A DNA stretch of 64,000 nucleotides from Halohasta salina (lineage in GTDB: Archaea; Halobacteriota; Halobacteria; Halobacteriales; Haloferacaceae). Made by a program: the position numbers and the translations under genes. Below the pieces are notes generated by a model. The model ran no database searches. It saw only the letters and a list, made by a program, of their open reading frames with translations, and was not told the origin of the DNA. The stretch covers positions 23,663 to 87,662 of the forward strand of contig NZ_JAMZIE010000009.1 of the NCBI RefSeq assembly GCF_024178165.1, in the 5' to 3' direction. Below are positions 15,690 through 25,344 of the stretch, one piece after another (position 1 is the stretch's first letter; every line of letters starts with the position of its first letter).

Positions 15690-18600
15690 ATGAGCCACAG
15701 TCGGAGAGATCGGTTACTCGCGCTCACGATGGTGGTCTTCCTTGTGGGGTCGACAGTCGGTGGGTTCGTTGCCACAGCCGGGACGGTTGCGGCAGCAGGA
15801 CCGGTGAGTTACGAGGAGCCATCGGTGACGCCGTCGACGCTGTATGCAGGCAGTGCAGCTAACGGGACGATTACGGTGAACAACACCGGCGGCTCGGCCG
15901 AGACGTATGCGGTTTCGTTGAGCGTTGACGGGACAGTCGTCGAATGGAGGAACGGAACCATCGCCGCGGGTGAGAGCCGAACAGTCACGATTCTGAAGAC
16001 GCTCTGGAATACTGGTGACCGGACGGTCACGGTTGCAGGCGGCGGTCAGAGCGCAAGCGAGACCGTGACGGTCAAGACGGCGAGTGCCAAGTACCACGGC
16101 GGGGCAGACAATCGCGGCTACTATCCGAACCAGCAGGGACCGACCACACAGCCCGAAGAGGTGTGGAACATTTCCGATGGCACACCACTGGTGATGCAGC
16201 CGACTGTCGTCGGTGACACGCTGTACGTCGCTTTCCACAACGGCGGCAAACTCTACGCAGTCGACCCGAAGACTGGCGCGGAGAAGTGGAACGCTACACC
16301 CGGTGGCACAGACGGGTCGACATGGACAACACCCGCCTACGCCAATGGCGTGCTCTATCTTGGAACCAACGACTACAAACTCCACGCAATAAACGCGACT
16401 GACGGCAGTGAGATATGGAACTACTCGACACAGACCAACGTCCGGTCGGCACCAGCAGTCGTCGACGGCGTCGTCTACTTTGGCAGCAACGACGGCAACA
16501 TGACTGCGGTGAACGCGGCCACCGGTGAGGAGCTGTGGTATCACAGACTCTACCAGCCCGTGCTCGTCGAGTCGAATCCAGCGGTCGTCGACGATGTCGT
16601 CTACTTCGGAGCCGCCGACGACAACGTCACCGCGCTCAACGCGACGACTGGAGACAAAATCTGGAACTACACGCTACCGGACGAGAGCCAGTCGGATCCG
16701 ACGGTTGTCGGTGATACCGTCTTTATCGGGAGTGAGAGCACGTCGGGCGAAACGTCGGGAACCGGATATGTATACGCGCTGAACGCGACCGACGGTACCG
16801 AGCGGTGGAACTACACAGTGACCGGAGATGTCGACGCTAGTCAAGTATATGCAGACGGCACCCTGTATGCAGGAAGTCGTGGTGGTGACCTCGTTGCGCT
16901 GAACGCGACCGACGGGGAGGAAATCTGGAACACCACAGGGTCCGACTTCCGCGGTGCACCGGTTGTGGCCGGTGAGACACTGTATATTTCCGATTTCGGA
17001 AACGATACTGTTCACGCATTCAACGCCACAACCGGAACCGAACGGTGGCAGTACACCTCGCCGACAACGACCCTCTACCCGACGCCATTGGCATGGAATG
17101 GCACGCTCTACTACGGCTCAGTGAGTAAACTTCACGCGCTCGAACAGCCTGGACCGGCTCTTTCGAGTCTGAGTGCAACGAACCCGTCTGACCAAAACGT
17201 CGAGGTCTCGTTCGATTCGGATATCCAACTCGTGAACATCTCGGTATCGATCAGCGGAGCTGAATCAGGGACGCTCACTGAAGGCGATTTTACTGAAACC
17301 GGCTCCGCTGGAAGTTACACCTATACTGCTACGTACGCAGGCGGGACTGATGGAACGTACACTGCGACGATAAATACTGCCGAGGACAGCGGTTCCAGAG
17401 ATGGCGCGAGCGGTCAGTCCGACAGTGTGACTGTCGACACAGTCGCACCGACAATCTCGAAATTCTCGGTGACAAACCAGTCGGTACAGAACGTCTCGGT
17501 TGCATTCAATGCGAGCGAAACACTCGACGAGATCACTGTCACAATCAGTGGTGCAGAGACAGCAACACTGGACAAAACCAACTTCACCGAAGTCGGCAGT
17601 GGTCCCTTCAATTATACTGCGATCTACAACGGGAGCAGTGACGGGAGCTACACGGCCACATTGAATGCGGCCAACGATTCGGCAGGCAACAACGGTGCGG
17701 GCGGTGAATCCGGAACGGTACGTTTTGACACGACCGCGCCGACAATCTCGGAGTTCACGGCAACAAACCCATCCAGTCAGAACGTCTCGGTGTCGTTTAA
17801 CGCAAGCGAACAGTTGAGTGAGATATCCGTCTCCATCAGCGGTCAAGAGACCGGAACGCTCACCACGGGCGACTTCAGCGAACTGGACAACGGAGACGGA
17901 ACATACGGGTACAACACACGGTACGTCGGCAGCAGTGACGGAAGCTATACAGCGACCCTCAACACAGCCAATGATTCGGTCGGGTACAACGGTTCGAACG
18001 GTCAATCCGACAGCGTGACTGTCGACACGGTCGCACCGATGATCTCGAAATTCTCGGTGACGAACCAATCGGTACAGAACGTCTCGGTTGCGTTCAATGC
18101 GAGCGAAACACTCGACGAGATCACAGTCACGATCAGTGGGGCGGAGACAGCAACACTGGACAAAACCAACTTCACCGAAGTCGGCAATGGTCCCTACAAC
18201 TATACTGCGATCTACAACGGGAGCAGTGACGGGAGCTACACCGCCACACTGAATGCGGCCAACGATTCGGCAGACAACAACGGTGCGGGTGGTGAATCCC
18301 GAACGGTACGTTTCGACACGACCGCGCCGACGATCTCGGAGTTCGGAGTTATGAACCCATCGGGTCAAAACGTCACAGTGTCGTTCAATTCGACCGAAAC
18401 ACTGTCTTCGATAAACGTCACAATCAGTGGAGCAGAGACGGCAACACTTACTGAATCACAGTTTAAGCAACTGGATACCGGTGATGGTACCTATCAGTAC
18501 GTCACACAATACTTTGGAAGCAGTGATGGTACCTACACAGCTACGCTCAACACGGCTAATGATTCTGCTGGCAACGACGGTGCGAGCGACGAGACCGACA

Positions 18601-21098
18601 GTGTGACCGTCGACACAGTCGTGCCGACAATCTCGGAGTTCTCGTCGACGAATGCCACCGGCCAGAACGTCACGGTGTCGTTCAACGCGAGCGAACAACT
18701 GAGCACGATCTCGGTTAGCCTCAATGGCCCGGCATCAGCACTGCTCGATGCGTCGAACTTCACTGAAACCGGCAGCGGTCCCTACAGCTACACCGCCACC
18801 TACAACGGGAGCAGCGACGGACGCTACACGGCGACCCTCTATACCGCCAGCGATGCGAGCGGTAACAACGGGGCGAACAGCGAATCCGACAGTGTCGCCA
18901 TCGGGACCGCGGTCGTCTCCTCGTCACTTGAACACCTCTCGGGCACGAAACCCGACATGACAAACGTCACGCTTGATGCCCGGTTCTCGGGTGGTCTCCT
19001 GCAGATCCAAGCCAAGAACGCGAGCGCAAGCACAAGCGACACCAACACCGAACCAGATTACGAACTCGCCGGCCTCGGAGCCGACAGCAGTACGCTCATC
19101 CGGATGAACGTCACCGTTCAGAACTTCACGCCGCGCGTACTGATCGGCAGCGCCCACGACGCCAACTGGACACGGACGGACAACGGCGACAACACGTGGA
19201 ACCTCTCTATCGAGGGGACGCCCACTGCTGTCGAATCCTACTTCAAGCCCGATGGCTCGTCGCCCATGTCGTGGCCCGGCACCCACCAAGCCAACGAGTC
19301 GCAGGACGCCGCGCTGACGTTCGCGGTCGACGACCTCAGCGTGATGTCACAGACCTACCGCGAACGACTCAACGGCTCGATTATGACGACCGACGCCCAA
19401 GAGTTCGGCACGCCGCAGTACAACACGACGGGAACGAACGATAAGGTCGAACTCACCGTCAAAGCGCCCCACTTCGCCAAGGACGGCACGAACAACACCG
19501 GCTTCTTCGAGGCCTTCTTACCCCAGACACTGCTCACCGACTGGGGCGTGAACGCGACCGAACTCGCCGGAGAACTCAACGGCCAGAGCCGGTCGACGAC
19601 GATTACGCCCGTCTCCGGCGGCGTCCGTGTCGATTTTGGCATCCATTACTCCGAGGGGACGGCCGCGATTACGGTTGATACGACCGCCCCCACGGCCGAC
19701 GCTGGCAGCGACCGGACCGTAGACGAGAGAACGACCGTCCAGTTCGACGGCTCGAATACGACCGACAACGTAGGTGTGTCGACATACAACTGGACGTTCG
19801 GCGACGGCTCAAAAACGACCGGTGAGAAACCGACTCACACCTACGGCTCACCCGGCACCTACACCGTCACGCTGAACGCATCGGACGGGGCCGGCAACTA
19901 CGACACCGACACGCTCACCGTGACCGTCGAAGAAGTCTCGTCAGGATCTGGTTCGTCTTCGGGTTCGTCTTCGGGTTCGTCATCCGACGACGAGCCAGAG
20001 GCCGAAGAAACGACCGTCACTGTCGACCAGTCGAGCGAGGAAAACGAGGAGACCGGAACCGACGACGCCGAGTCGGACTCGACGACGGACTCGAGTTGGA
20101 GTGTCACCGTCTCAAACGCACGGGCCGACCAGCCGGTCGACATCTCCTTCGAGGAGCCAGAGACGGACGAAACGGATGGCGCTGACACCGATGACGCTGC
20201 AACCGACGATACTGAGTCAGCCGAGACGACAAAGCCCAACATCAGAGTACCGAGAATCCGGATGAACATCAACACAGACGGTGACTTCACACTCGATGTA
20301 ACGACTCGGGAACGCGACCAGCCAACCAGCACGGACACCGGTGACAGTGAGACGCCCACCGGGACTGACGCCGATGGCAGCGAGACACTGGTTGACTCGC
20401 CCCAGAGCCAACCGGCCAGTTCGCTTGATGGGCTCTCGGAGACCGATCGTGAGTTCGCACGCGAAACCGGGTCACGGGCGATCGGAGAGGTGACCGTCGA
20501 CCACAGCATCCCCGACGAGGATATCGAGGACGTGACGTTCACGTTCCGCGTCGGGAAGTCCTACCTCGACAGGAGCGGGATTAGCGCCGAGTCGGTCGGG
20601 CTCTACCGTGACGAGACGGTCCGGTGGAACGCCCTGCCCACCACCCTCGTCGACGAAACCGACTCCGAGTACGTCTTCGAGGCGACTTCACCCGGACTGT
20701 CGATCTTTACTGTCGGGTCGATCCAGCCGCTGTACGAGCTGACCGACAGCCGGGTCAGCAAGACGAGTCTCGCAACCGGCGAGCCGGTCGACGTCACGCT
20801 GACGGTGGCCAACCGCGGCGGTAAAGCCGGTAACTACACCGCAGCCCTCACCGCAGACGGGGAGGTCGTGACCTCCGAGACGGTCTTCATCGACGCACAG
20901 AGCGACACGACACTCACGCTCTCGCCCGCTTTCGATGCAGCAGGTGACTACAACCTCCGCGTCGGCCAGCAGTCGGTTGGGTCGGTTGCTGTCGGTGGCG
21001 AATCGAATGGAGCTAGTAGTGGTACTACCCTGATCGTGGTGTTGCTCGTGGCCGGCCTCGGTGGAATCGGGGTTGTACTCTGGTATCGACGCCAGTAG
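15690..21098 (+). CDS. Giant secreted surface protein: PQQ propeller, Ig-like repeats, PKD, PGF-pre-PGF, TM anchor
   Basis: An exported protein of about 1802 aa from the ATG at 15690; an in-frame start at 15654 would put extra residues before the signal peptide. Residues below are counted from 15654. Order: signal peptide (13-47); CARDB-like domain (about 48-140); PQQ-type beta-propeller blades (150-510) with repeated ALNATDGxExWNYT; six tandem Ig-like repeats of about 97 aa (500-1085); an unassigned domain (1085-1340); PKD (1345-1425, NWTFGDGS); Ser/acidic linker; PGF-pre-PGF domain (about 1590-1690); second CARDB-like domain; C-terminal TM segment ending WYRRQ. Many NxT/S sequons suggest N-glycosylation. 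The role is probably adhesive or structural; no substrate can be inferred. Confidence 0.9.
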   Translation: MSHSRRDRLLALTMVVFLVGSTVGGFVATAGTVAAAGPVSYEEPSVTPSTLYAGSAANGTITVNNTGGSAETYAVSLSVDGTVVEWRNGTIAAGESRTVTILKTLWNTGDRTVTVAGGGQSASETVTVKTASAKYHGGADNRGYYPNQQGPTTQPEEVWNISDGTPLVMQPTVVGDTLYVAFHNGGKLYAVDPKTGAEKWNATPGGTDGSTWTTPAYANGVLYLGTNDYKLHAINATDGSEIWNYSTQTNVRSAPAVVDGVVYFGSNDGNMTAVNAATGEELWYHRLYQPVLVESNPAVVDDVVYFGAADDNVTALNATTGDKIWNYTLPDESQSDPTVVGDTVFIGSESTSGETSGTGYVYALNATDGTERWNYTVTGDVDASQVYADGTLYAGSRGGDLVALNATDGEEIWNTTGSDFRGAPVVAGETLYISDFGNDTVHAFNATTGTERWQYTSPTTTLYPTPLAWNGTLYYGSVSKLHALEQPGPALSSLSATNPSDQNVEVSFDSDIQLVNISVSISGAESGTLTEGDFTETGSAGSYTYTATYAGGTDGTYTATINTAEDSGSRDGASGQSDSVTVDTVAPTISKFSVTNQSVQNVSVAFNASETLDEITVTISGAETATLDKTNFTEVGSGPFNYTAIYNGSSDGSYTATLNAANDSAGNNGAGGESGTVRFDTTAPTISEFTATNPSSQNVSVSFNASEQLSEISVSISGQETGTLTTGDFSELDNGDGTYGYNTRYVGSSDGSYTATLNTANDSVGYNGSNGQSDSVTVDTVAPMISKFSVTNQSVQNVSVAFNASETLDEITVTISGAETATLDKTNFTEVGNGPYNYTAIYNGSSDGSYTATLNAANDSADNNGAGGESRTVRFDTTAPTISEFGVMNPSGQNVTVSFNSTETLSSINVTISGAETATLTESQFKQLDTGDGTYQYVTQYFGSSDGTYTATLNTANDSAGNDGASDETDSVTVDTVVPTISEFSSTNATGQNVTVSFNASEQLSTISVSLNGPASALLDASNFTETGSGPYSYTATYNGSSDGRYTATLYTASDASGNNGANSESDSVAIGTAVVSSSLEHLSGTKPDMTNVTLDARFSGGLLQIQAKNASASTSDTNTEPDYELAGLGADSSTLIRMNVTVQNFTPRVLIGSAHDANWTRTDNGDNTWNLSIEGTPTAVESYFKPDGSSPMSWPGTHQANESQDAALTFAVDDLSVMSQTYRERLNGSIMTTDAQEFGTPQYNTTGTNDKVELTVKAPHFAKDGTNNTGFFEAFLPQTLLTDWGVNATELAGELNGQSRSTTITPVSGGVRVDFGIHYSEGTAAITVDTTAPTADAGSDRTVDERTTVQFDGSNTTDNVGVSTYNWTFGDGSKTTGEKPTHTYGSPGTYTVTLNASDGAGNYDTDTLTVTVEEVSSGSGSSSGSSSGSSSDDEPEAEETTVTVDQSSEENEETGTDDAESDSTTDSSWSVTVSNARADQPVDISFEEPETDETDGADTDDAATDDTESAETTKPNIRVPRIRMNINTDGDFTLDVTTRERDQPTSTDTGDSETPTGTDADGSETLVDSPQSQPASSLDGLSETDREFARETGSRAIGEVTVDHSIPDEDIEDVTFTFRVGKSYLDRSGISAESVGLYRDETVRWNALPTTLVDETDSEYVFEATSPGLSIFTVGSIQPLYELTDSRVSKTSLATGEPVDVTLTVANRGGKAGNYTAALTADGEVVTSETVFIDAQSDTTLTLSPAFDAAGDYNLRVGQQSVGSVAVGGESNGASSGTTLIVVLLVAGLGGIGVVLWYRRQ

Positions 21099-21180
21099 CA
21101 CAGACGAAACCTTTTGAAACTGTATTTGAAGTTGAGAGTCCTTTGCTCAATGCATACGGAATTCGTCAGCCAGTCCAGCA

Positions 21181-21315
21181 GGGGGGTCGAATCTCGCCGC
21201 CAAACGCATCGCCGAACGACTCGTTGAGTCGGGCGTCGATGACCCACTCGTGATTACAGTCTTCTGGGACAGCGGCGAACGATACATGTCGACCGGTATG
21301 TTCGACGGCGAGTAG
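21181..21315 (+). pseudogene. Cysteine synthase-family PLP enzyme, C-terminal fragment
   Basis: An open frame of about 44 codons ends with VITVFWDSGERYMSTGMFD, the characteristic C-terminus of cysteine synthase/cystathionine beta-synthase-like enzymes. GGSNLAAKRIAERL before it fits the preceding glycine-rich region. The catalytic body with its PLP lysine is absent, so this is a decayed gene fragment. Confidence 0.75.
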
Positions 21316-21351
21316 GACAGTTCGAAAAATAGGCGCGATTGACTGGCTGTA

Positions 21352-22050
21352 CTACTGTTTTTGTCGAAGTCGGTGGTGGCCTGCGTATCCAAGCGCGCTC
21401 ACGAGTCCAAGCGCAAGCAGCGTCGTCAGCGGTGTGGGAAGCGACTCTGAGCTGTCGGTCGCAAACGTGGTGCTGAATCCAGAGAGGTCAACACCACTGG
21501 TCCACTGAACCGTCTCCGCGTCCGTGTTGGCAGGCTCGTGGCTACTGGTTGCGAGCTGGTAGCCCTCAGGTGGTTTGATCACGAACAGCCGGTCGGGCTG
21601 GAACTCGCTGGCGAACGGTTCGGTGAGCGTCAGCTCGTCGCCCGAAACGCTTGCCAGGTTGCTCCACTCGGCGGAAACACGGATCACGCCAACCCCGTCC
21701 CTCGTCTCGACGGAGGCGCTGACACCACTGATCGTCATCTCGCGGCCGGTGTCAGTGGCGGTTCGGTCCGCGATCCGCGAGAGTCGCTGCTCGAAGTTGC
21801 CGGTGAGATTCGAGGGATCCTCCCGGAGCTGATCGAATGCCTGCTGGTCGGCGTCGTCAGCGAGGTCGTAGCTCACGACCAGACTCACTGTCGCGTCGCC
21901 ATCCGACTGGAGGTCGACGACGAACGCTGGCTCGCTGAGTGTGTCGACCGAGGTCGTCGCACTGGCTGGACCAACTGCCGAGCCACCAGCCGCCGCGAGT
22001 ACAGCTAGCGTCATCACGAGTGTAATCACACGTGGGCGGCGTCGAGACAT
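21352..22050 (-). CDS. Secreted, C-terminally anchored protein related to the 23908 product
   Basis: This 232-aa protein has a signal peptide (about 1-32), an extracellular domain and a C-terminal membrane segment (about 204-222) followed by HHRLRQKQ. The ectodomain pattern includes DLQSDGDATVSLVVSYDL, a QAFDQLREDPS segment and FVIKPPEGYQLATSS. It matches the ectodomain of the protein at 23908 (DLRPNGDAVWTIQFRTRL, AAPEGYTVSSS). It resembles halobacterial DUF7345-type proteins. The start codon overlaps the upstream gene's stop by one base (TAATG), so the two form an operon. Confidence 0.82.
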   Translation of the reverse strand: MSRRRPRVITLVMTLAVLAAAGGSAVGPASATTSVDTLSEPAFVVDLQSDGDATVSLVVSYDLADDADQQAFDQLREDPSNLTGNFEQRLSRIADRTATDTGREMTISGVSASVETRDGVGVIRVSAEWSNLASVSGDELTLTEPFASEFQPDRLFVIKPPEGYQLATSSHEPANTDAETVQWTSGVDLSGFSTTFATDSSESLPTPLTTLLALGLVSALGYAGHHRLRQKQ

Positions 22051-23690
22051 TATTCGTCCTCCTCACTGTCGTCCTCACTATCAAACTCGAAGTCGCGGTC
22101 TCCATCATTGTCGCCGGATTCGACTGTTATTTCGACGCCATCGTCGTCGGGCAACGTGACTGTCAGCTGTCCGTTTGCGTCGGTCGTCCCGGCCGGTTCG
22201 TCGTTGACAGTCACCGACGCATCTGCAACCGGCTGGCCGCCCTGACTGACTTCGAGCGTTATGGTTGCGCCCGGTGCCGGATCACTGGAGACAACGTTGA
22301 TCGAAAGGTCGCCGCTGTCGTCGGTGTCGGTTTCGTTCTCGTCTTCGGTTTCGGGCTCCGCTTCGTCCTGCTCGTCGTCTTGCTCGTCGTCTTCAGTTTC
22401 GGGCTCCGCTTCGTCCTGCTCGTCGTCTTGCTCGTCGTCTTCGGTTTCGCCGTCTTCCTCGTCGGCAAACTCAAGTTCAAGTTCTCCCTCGCGCTCGCCG
22501 TCTTCGATCTCTATGTCGACCTCCTCGTCGTCCGGAAGGGTGACCATCAGTCGGCCGTCGGCGTCGGTCGTCCCGATGATCTCACCGCCGACTTCGACGT
22601 TCACGCCCGACACCGGATCGCCTGCGGCAGTCACCCGGAGTGTGACCGTCGCACCCGGGGCTGGCTCGCCTTCGACGACCGAGATCAACAGTCGTGTGTC
22701 GTCTTCTTCGTCTTCGTCTTCAGCGTCCCGCGGTTCGATCTCCTCCTCGAATGCGAATATCTCGCCGGTCTGGCCGTCAACGTCTACTTCAGCTTCCCCA
22801 GTGTGGCTCGGTCCCTCGAAGGTGAACTCGAATTCGTAGAAGCCGTACTCCGTTTTGCGTTTGGCCTCTTCGAGTGTCCACTCGCCGTCGGTGTCGGTCG
22901 AGAGTGCCGACTCGGCGGTTGCCTGTGCATCATCCATGCTCACGACAAAGCTCCCGTCGCCTGGCTGTGGTCGCTCGAAGCTCCGTGACTGTTCGCCGTC
23001 CTCGCTTTCGATCTCGATCTCGACGCCATTGGCTCGCTCGATTTTGATCTCACCGCTGCTCATCCCCGTGTACTGGTCGAGCAGTGCACGCGAGCTGGAA
23101 CTGGTCAGCGCCTGCAGCCGCTCTTGGCTGTCGGCAACGGCCGCAACGTCGTAGCCTGCGGCCTCCAGTTCCGAGGCCGAGACTGTCACTGCGCGCTGCT
23201 GGACCCTCGTGATGGCGTTGCTAACCGCCGTGGCTCGTCCGCTCAGCACGGCGATACGCTGGGCGTAGTCGGCGCTCGACAGCGTCCCGTTTTCGTAGTC
23301 GGCGGTCGCCGCTCGCCGCTCGGCGATCAGTCCCTCGGCGCGCTCTCTAAGCGTCGACGCACGCGAGGCGATCAGTTCGGCGCGTTCGGTCTCGGCGGCG
23401 GCCGCAAACGAGGCCTCGACCGACGACTCCTCGACGGCACTTTTCACCTCGTCATCGGTCACCGCCAGCACGGTCGTCAGCTGCTGGCCCGTACTCGCAC
23501 GAATAGATGCTGACTGATTGGGTCCCGACTGATTCGTTCCCGACTGGTTGGTTTCGGTGCTGTCCATCTGGAGTGGGGCTGTCTGTGCGCCCCCGGTCGT
23601 AGCTGTGCTTGCCATCGCGGCGACGGGCACTGAACCAACCACAAGGCCCAACGCCACCAGCACAGCGATCAGTTGTGTCGCTCTCATCAT
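22050..23690 (-). CDS. Secreted acidic protein with coiled coil, PepSY-like and two Ig/CarboxypepD-like domains
   Basis: An exported protein of about 546 aa. It has a signal peptide (1-28), a Gln/Asn/Ser-rich low-complexity stretch, and an Ala/Glu-rich helical region (about 75-205). A PepSY-like segment (about 240-305, VDVDGQTGEIFAFEEE) follows. Two copies of a beta-sandwich module each have PAPGATxTLxV, VNVEVGGEIIGTTDADG or VTVNDEPAGTTDANG, and VTLPDD. The modules are separated by an internally duplicated Glu/Asp/Gln linker. No transmembrane anchor is visible at the C-terminus, which is very acidic. The N-terminal region resembles halobacterial DUF7096-like proteins. It is the first gene of an operon with 21352-22050. 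Confidence 0.8.
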   Translation of the reverse strand: MMRATQLIAVLVALGLVVGSVPVAAMASTATTGGAQTAPLQMDSTETNQSGTNQSGPNQSASIRASTGQQLTTVLAVTDDEVKSAVEESSVEASFAAAAETERAELIASRASTLRERAEGLIAERRAATADYENGTLSSADYAQRIAVLSGRATAVSNAITRVQQRAVTVSASELEAAGYDVAAVADSQERLQALTSSSSRALLDQYTGMSSGEIKIERANGVEIEIESEDGEQSRSFERPQPGDGSFVVSMDDAQATAESALSTDTDGEWTLEEAKRKTEYGFYEFEFTFEGPSHTGEAEVDVDGQTGEIFAFEEEIEPRDAEDEDEEDDTRLLISVVEGEPAPGATVTLRVTAAGDPVSGVNVEVGGEIIGTTDADGRLMVTLPDDEEVDIEIEDGEREGELELEFADEEDGETEDDEQDDEQDEAEPETEDDEQDDEQDEAEPETEDENETDTDDSGDLSINVVSSDPAPGATITLEVSQGGQPVADASVTVNDEPAGTTDANGQLTVTLPDDDGVEITVESGDNDGDRDFEFDSEDDSEEDE

Positions 23691-23907
23691 TCTCTACCAG
23701 TCACCCTGCCATAATATATGCCAACGACCGTACTGCCGGTTTCTGGACGTTCCGGCCGATTTCACGACTGTTCAGGACGTTCCGACACTGTTTCGGACTG
23801 TTCTATTTGGGGCGTATATTCATCTGAAATGGGTGTATCTGTATATCTCTACTACTTATCCGGCCACAATACGACTGTTTAATACAAATCAGTTAATACC
23901 GCTGGCA
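23691..23907. promoter_or_regulatory. Divergent control region with repeated GGACGTTCCG and ACTGTT motifs
   Basis: This region separates the minus-strand operon at 22050-23690 from the plus-strand gene at 23908. GGACGTTCCG occurs twice about 30 bp apart, near 23745 and 23774. ACTGTT follows or surrounds the repeats several times. TTTAATA at 23878-23884 is about 27 nt before the ATG at 23908, fitting a leaderless promoter. The repeats are plausible operators, possibly for the winged-helix protein encoded next door. Confidence 0.5.
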
Positions 23908-24984
23908 ATGCGATCACGTCTCGTCTCAATGTGTCTGTTTGCTCTCGTTTGTAGTAGCGTGATCGCGGGCGGTGTGGCGGCCACCGACCACACCGGTCCG
24001 TATCAGATCGCAACCGACCAGCCCGAGCCGGACAACACTGTTACGCGGATCGACCTTCGTCCGAACGGCGATGCGGTGTGGACGATCCAGTTCCGAACTC
24101 GGCTCTCGACGTCGGCTGCTACCGAGAAGTACGAAGCGTTTCAGGCTGCGTTCAGCAACGACACCAGTCAGTATCTCGGTCCATTCGAGGAGCGAATGAC
24201 GGCGGTCGTCGCTGGGGCGAACCAACAGTACGACCGCGAGATGCGCGCCGTCGAATTTCAGGCTAAAACCAGCGTCCAAGAGGTCCCAAACCGATGGGGG
24301 ATCGTTAGCTTCCAGTTTCGCTGGGAAGGGTTCGCCGCCCAGAACGACGAGCAGTGGGTCGTGGGCGACGTGTTTGCTGGTGGACTGTTCATCAGTGAGG
24401 GAGATGTCCTCGAAATCGCTGCTCCCGAAGGATACACCGTCAGCAGCTCCGCGCCAGCCCCTGACGAGACCACTGATGGCGTCGTCCAGTGGAGCGGGCG
24501 TGAAGATTTCGCCGACGGTCGGCCACGGGTCGTTGCAGCCCCTGTCAGCGCGCTGCCGGTCGATTCCACACTGATTCCGGCTATTGTCGGTCTCGTAGTG
24601 GTTGTCGCTGTTGGGGTGCTGGCCGTCAGACGACATCGGTCGACAAGCGAGCAGTCGACCGGTTCCGACCAACTACCGACCGACGAGGCTGCGGTCGACG
24701 ACGACCACACCGGTCCCGCGACCGCAAGTGATGCCAGCCCTTCCGATGTAACAACTGACGCTGAGGCCCCTACTGGGCGGGAGTATGATCTCGTGACGAA
24801 CGAGTCACAGGTCGTCGACGTGTTGGAACAGCACGACGGCCAGATGAAGCAGGCAGACATCGTCGATGCGCTCGACTGGTCGAAATCGAAGACCTCCCGC
24901 GTCCTCTCGGAGATGGCCGACGATGGGGCAATCGAAAAGATCCGGATCGGCCGCGAGAACGTGATCCGGCTCCCCAAAGAGTAG
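23908..24984 (+). CDS. Membrane-anchored protein with extracellular domain and cytoplasmic winged helix
   Basis: A 358-aa protein from the ATG at 23908; an upstream in-frame extension lacks coding character. It has a signal peptide (1-25), an ectodomain (about 26-205), one membrane segment (about 213-232), an acidic linker, and a C-terminal winged helix (about 285-358). The winged helix contains VVDVLEQHDGQMKQADIVDA and SKSKTSRVLSEMADDGAIEK. This matches the halobacterial pattern of a DUF7345-like ectodomain plus a DUF7343-like HTH. Such an architecture suggests one-component signalling across the membrane. The related ectodomain at 21352 lacks the HTH. Confidence 0.85.
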   Translation: MRSRLVSMCLFALVCSSVIAGGVAATDHTGPYQIATDQPEPDNTVTRIDLRPNGDAVWTIQFRTRLSTSAATEKYEAFQAAFSNDTSQYLGPFEERMTAVVAGANQQYDREMRAVEFQAKTSVQEVPNRWGIVSFQFRWEGFAAQNDEQWVVGDVFAGGLFISEGDVLEIAAPEGYTVSSSAPAPDETTDGVVQWSGREDFADGRPRVVAAPVSALPVDSTLIPAIVGLVVVVAVGVLAVRRHRSTSEQSTGSDQLPTDEAAVDDDHTGPATASDASPSDVTTDAEAPTGREYDLVTNESQVVDVLEQHDGQMKQADIVDALDWSKSKTSRVLSEMADDGAIEKIRIGRENVIRLPKE

Positions 24985-25063
24985 CCACACAATTTTTATT
25001 TGGTAGTTGCTCTGTCGGCTCACAGTACACGGCCGTTTACTACTATGACGGAATTGAGGCCTG

Positions 25064-25291
25064 ATGGGAGGGTCGTCGGTTCTCATCATCCTACCGTTGT
25101 TTCTGGCACTGGGGATTGGATACGTCGGTTACAAACTCGTGACCGCAGAGACGGAACCGGACGAGGCATCAACCGAGGACACTAGCGATCCCATCGAATG
25201 GCTTCAAAAACGATACACCAGAGGTGAACTCACCGAAGCCGAATTCGAACAGCAACTCGAACGTCACCTCGACGACGACAGCCCAGCGTAG
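25064..25291 (+). CDS. Small SHOCT-domain membrane protein
   Basis: A 75-aa protein with one N-terminal membrane helix (about 5-24), an acidic linker and a C-terminal SHOCT motif (IEWLQKRYTRGELTEAEFEQ). SHOCT domains are short oligomerisation modules common in haloarchaea. Its role is unknown. It follows the HTH membrane protein by 79 bp in the same direction. Confidence 0.85.
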   Translation: MGGSSVLIILPLFLALGIGYVGYKLVTAETEPDEASTEDTSDPIEWLQKRYTRGELTEAEFEQQLERHLDDDSPA

Positions 25292-25344
25292 GTAACGAAT
25301 AAGCCATGTGTTGATGCAACGAATCTTTCCGAAACGCGGTTCAA

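Noticed and set aside
17265..18368. A 367-aa open frame on the minus strand inside the surface-protein gene.
   Set aside because: It is the antisense of the Ig-like repeats. The GC-rich codon pattern creates long antisense frames and the product has no family features.
22032..22988. A 318-aa plus-strand open frame with hydrophobic repeats, resembling a membrane protein.
   Set aside because: It is antisense to the acidic Glu/Asp/Gln linkers of the 22050-23690 gene, which read as Phe/Leu/Val in reverse.
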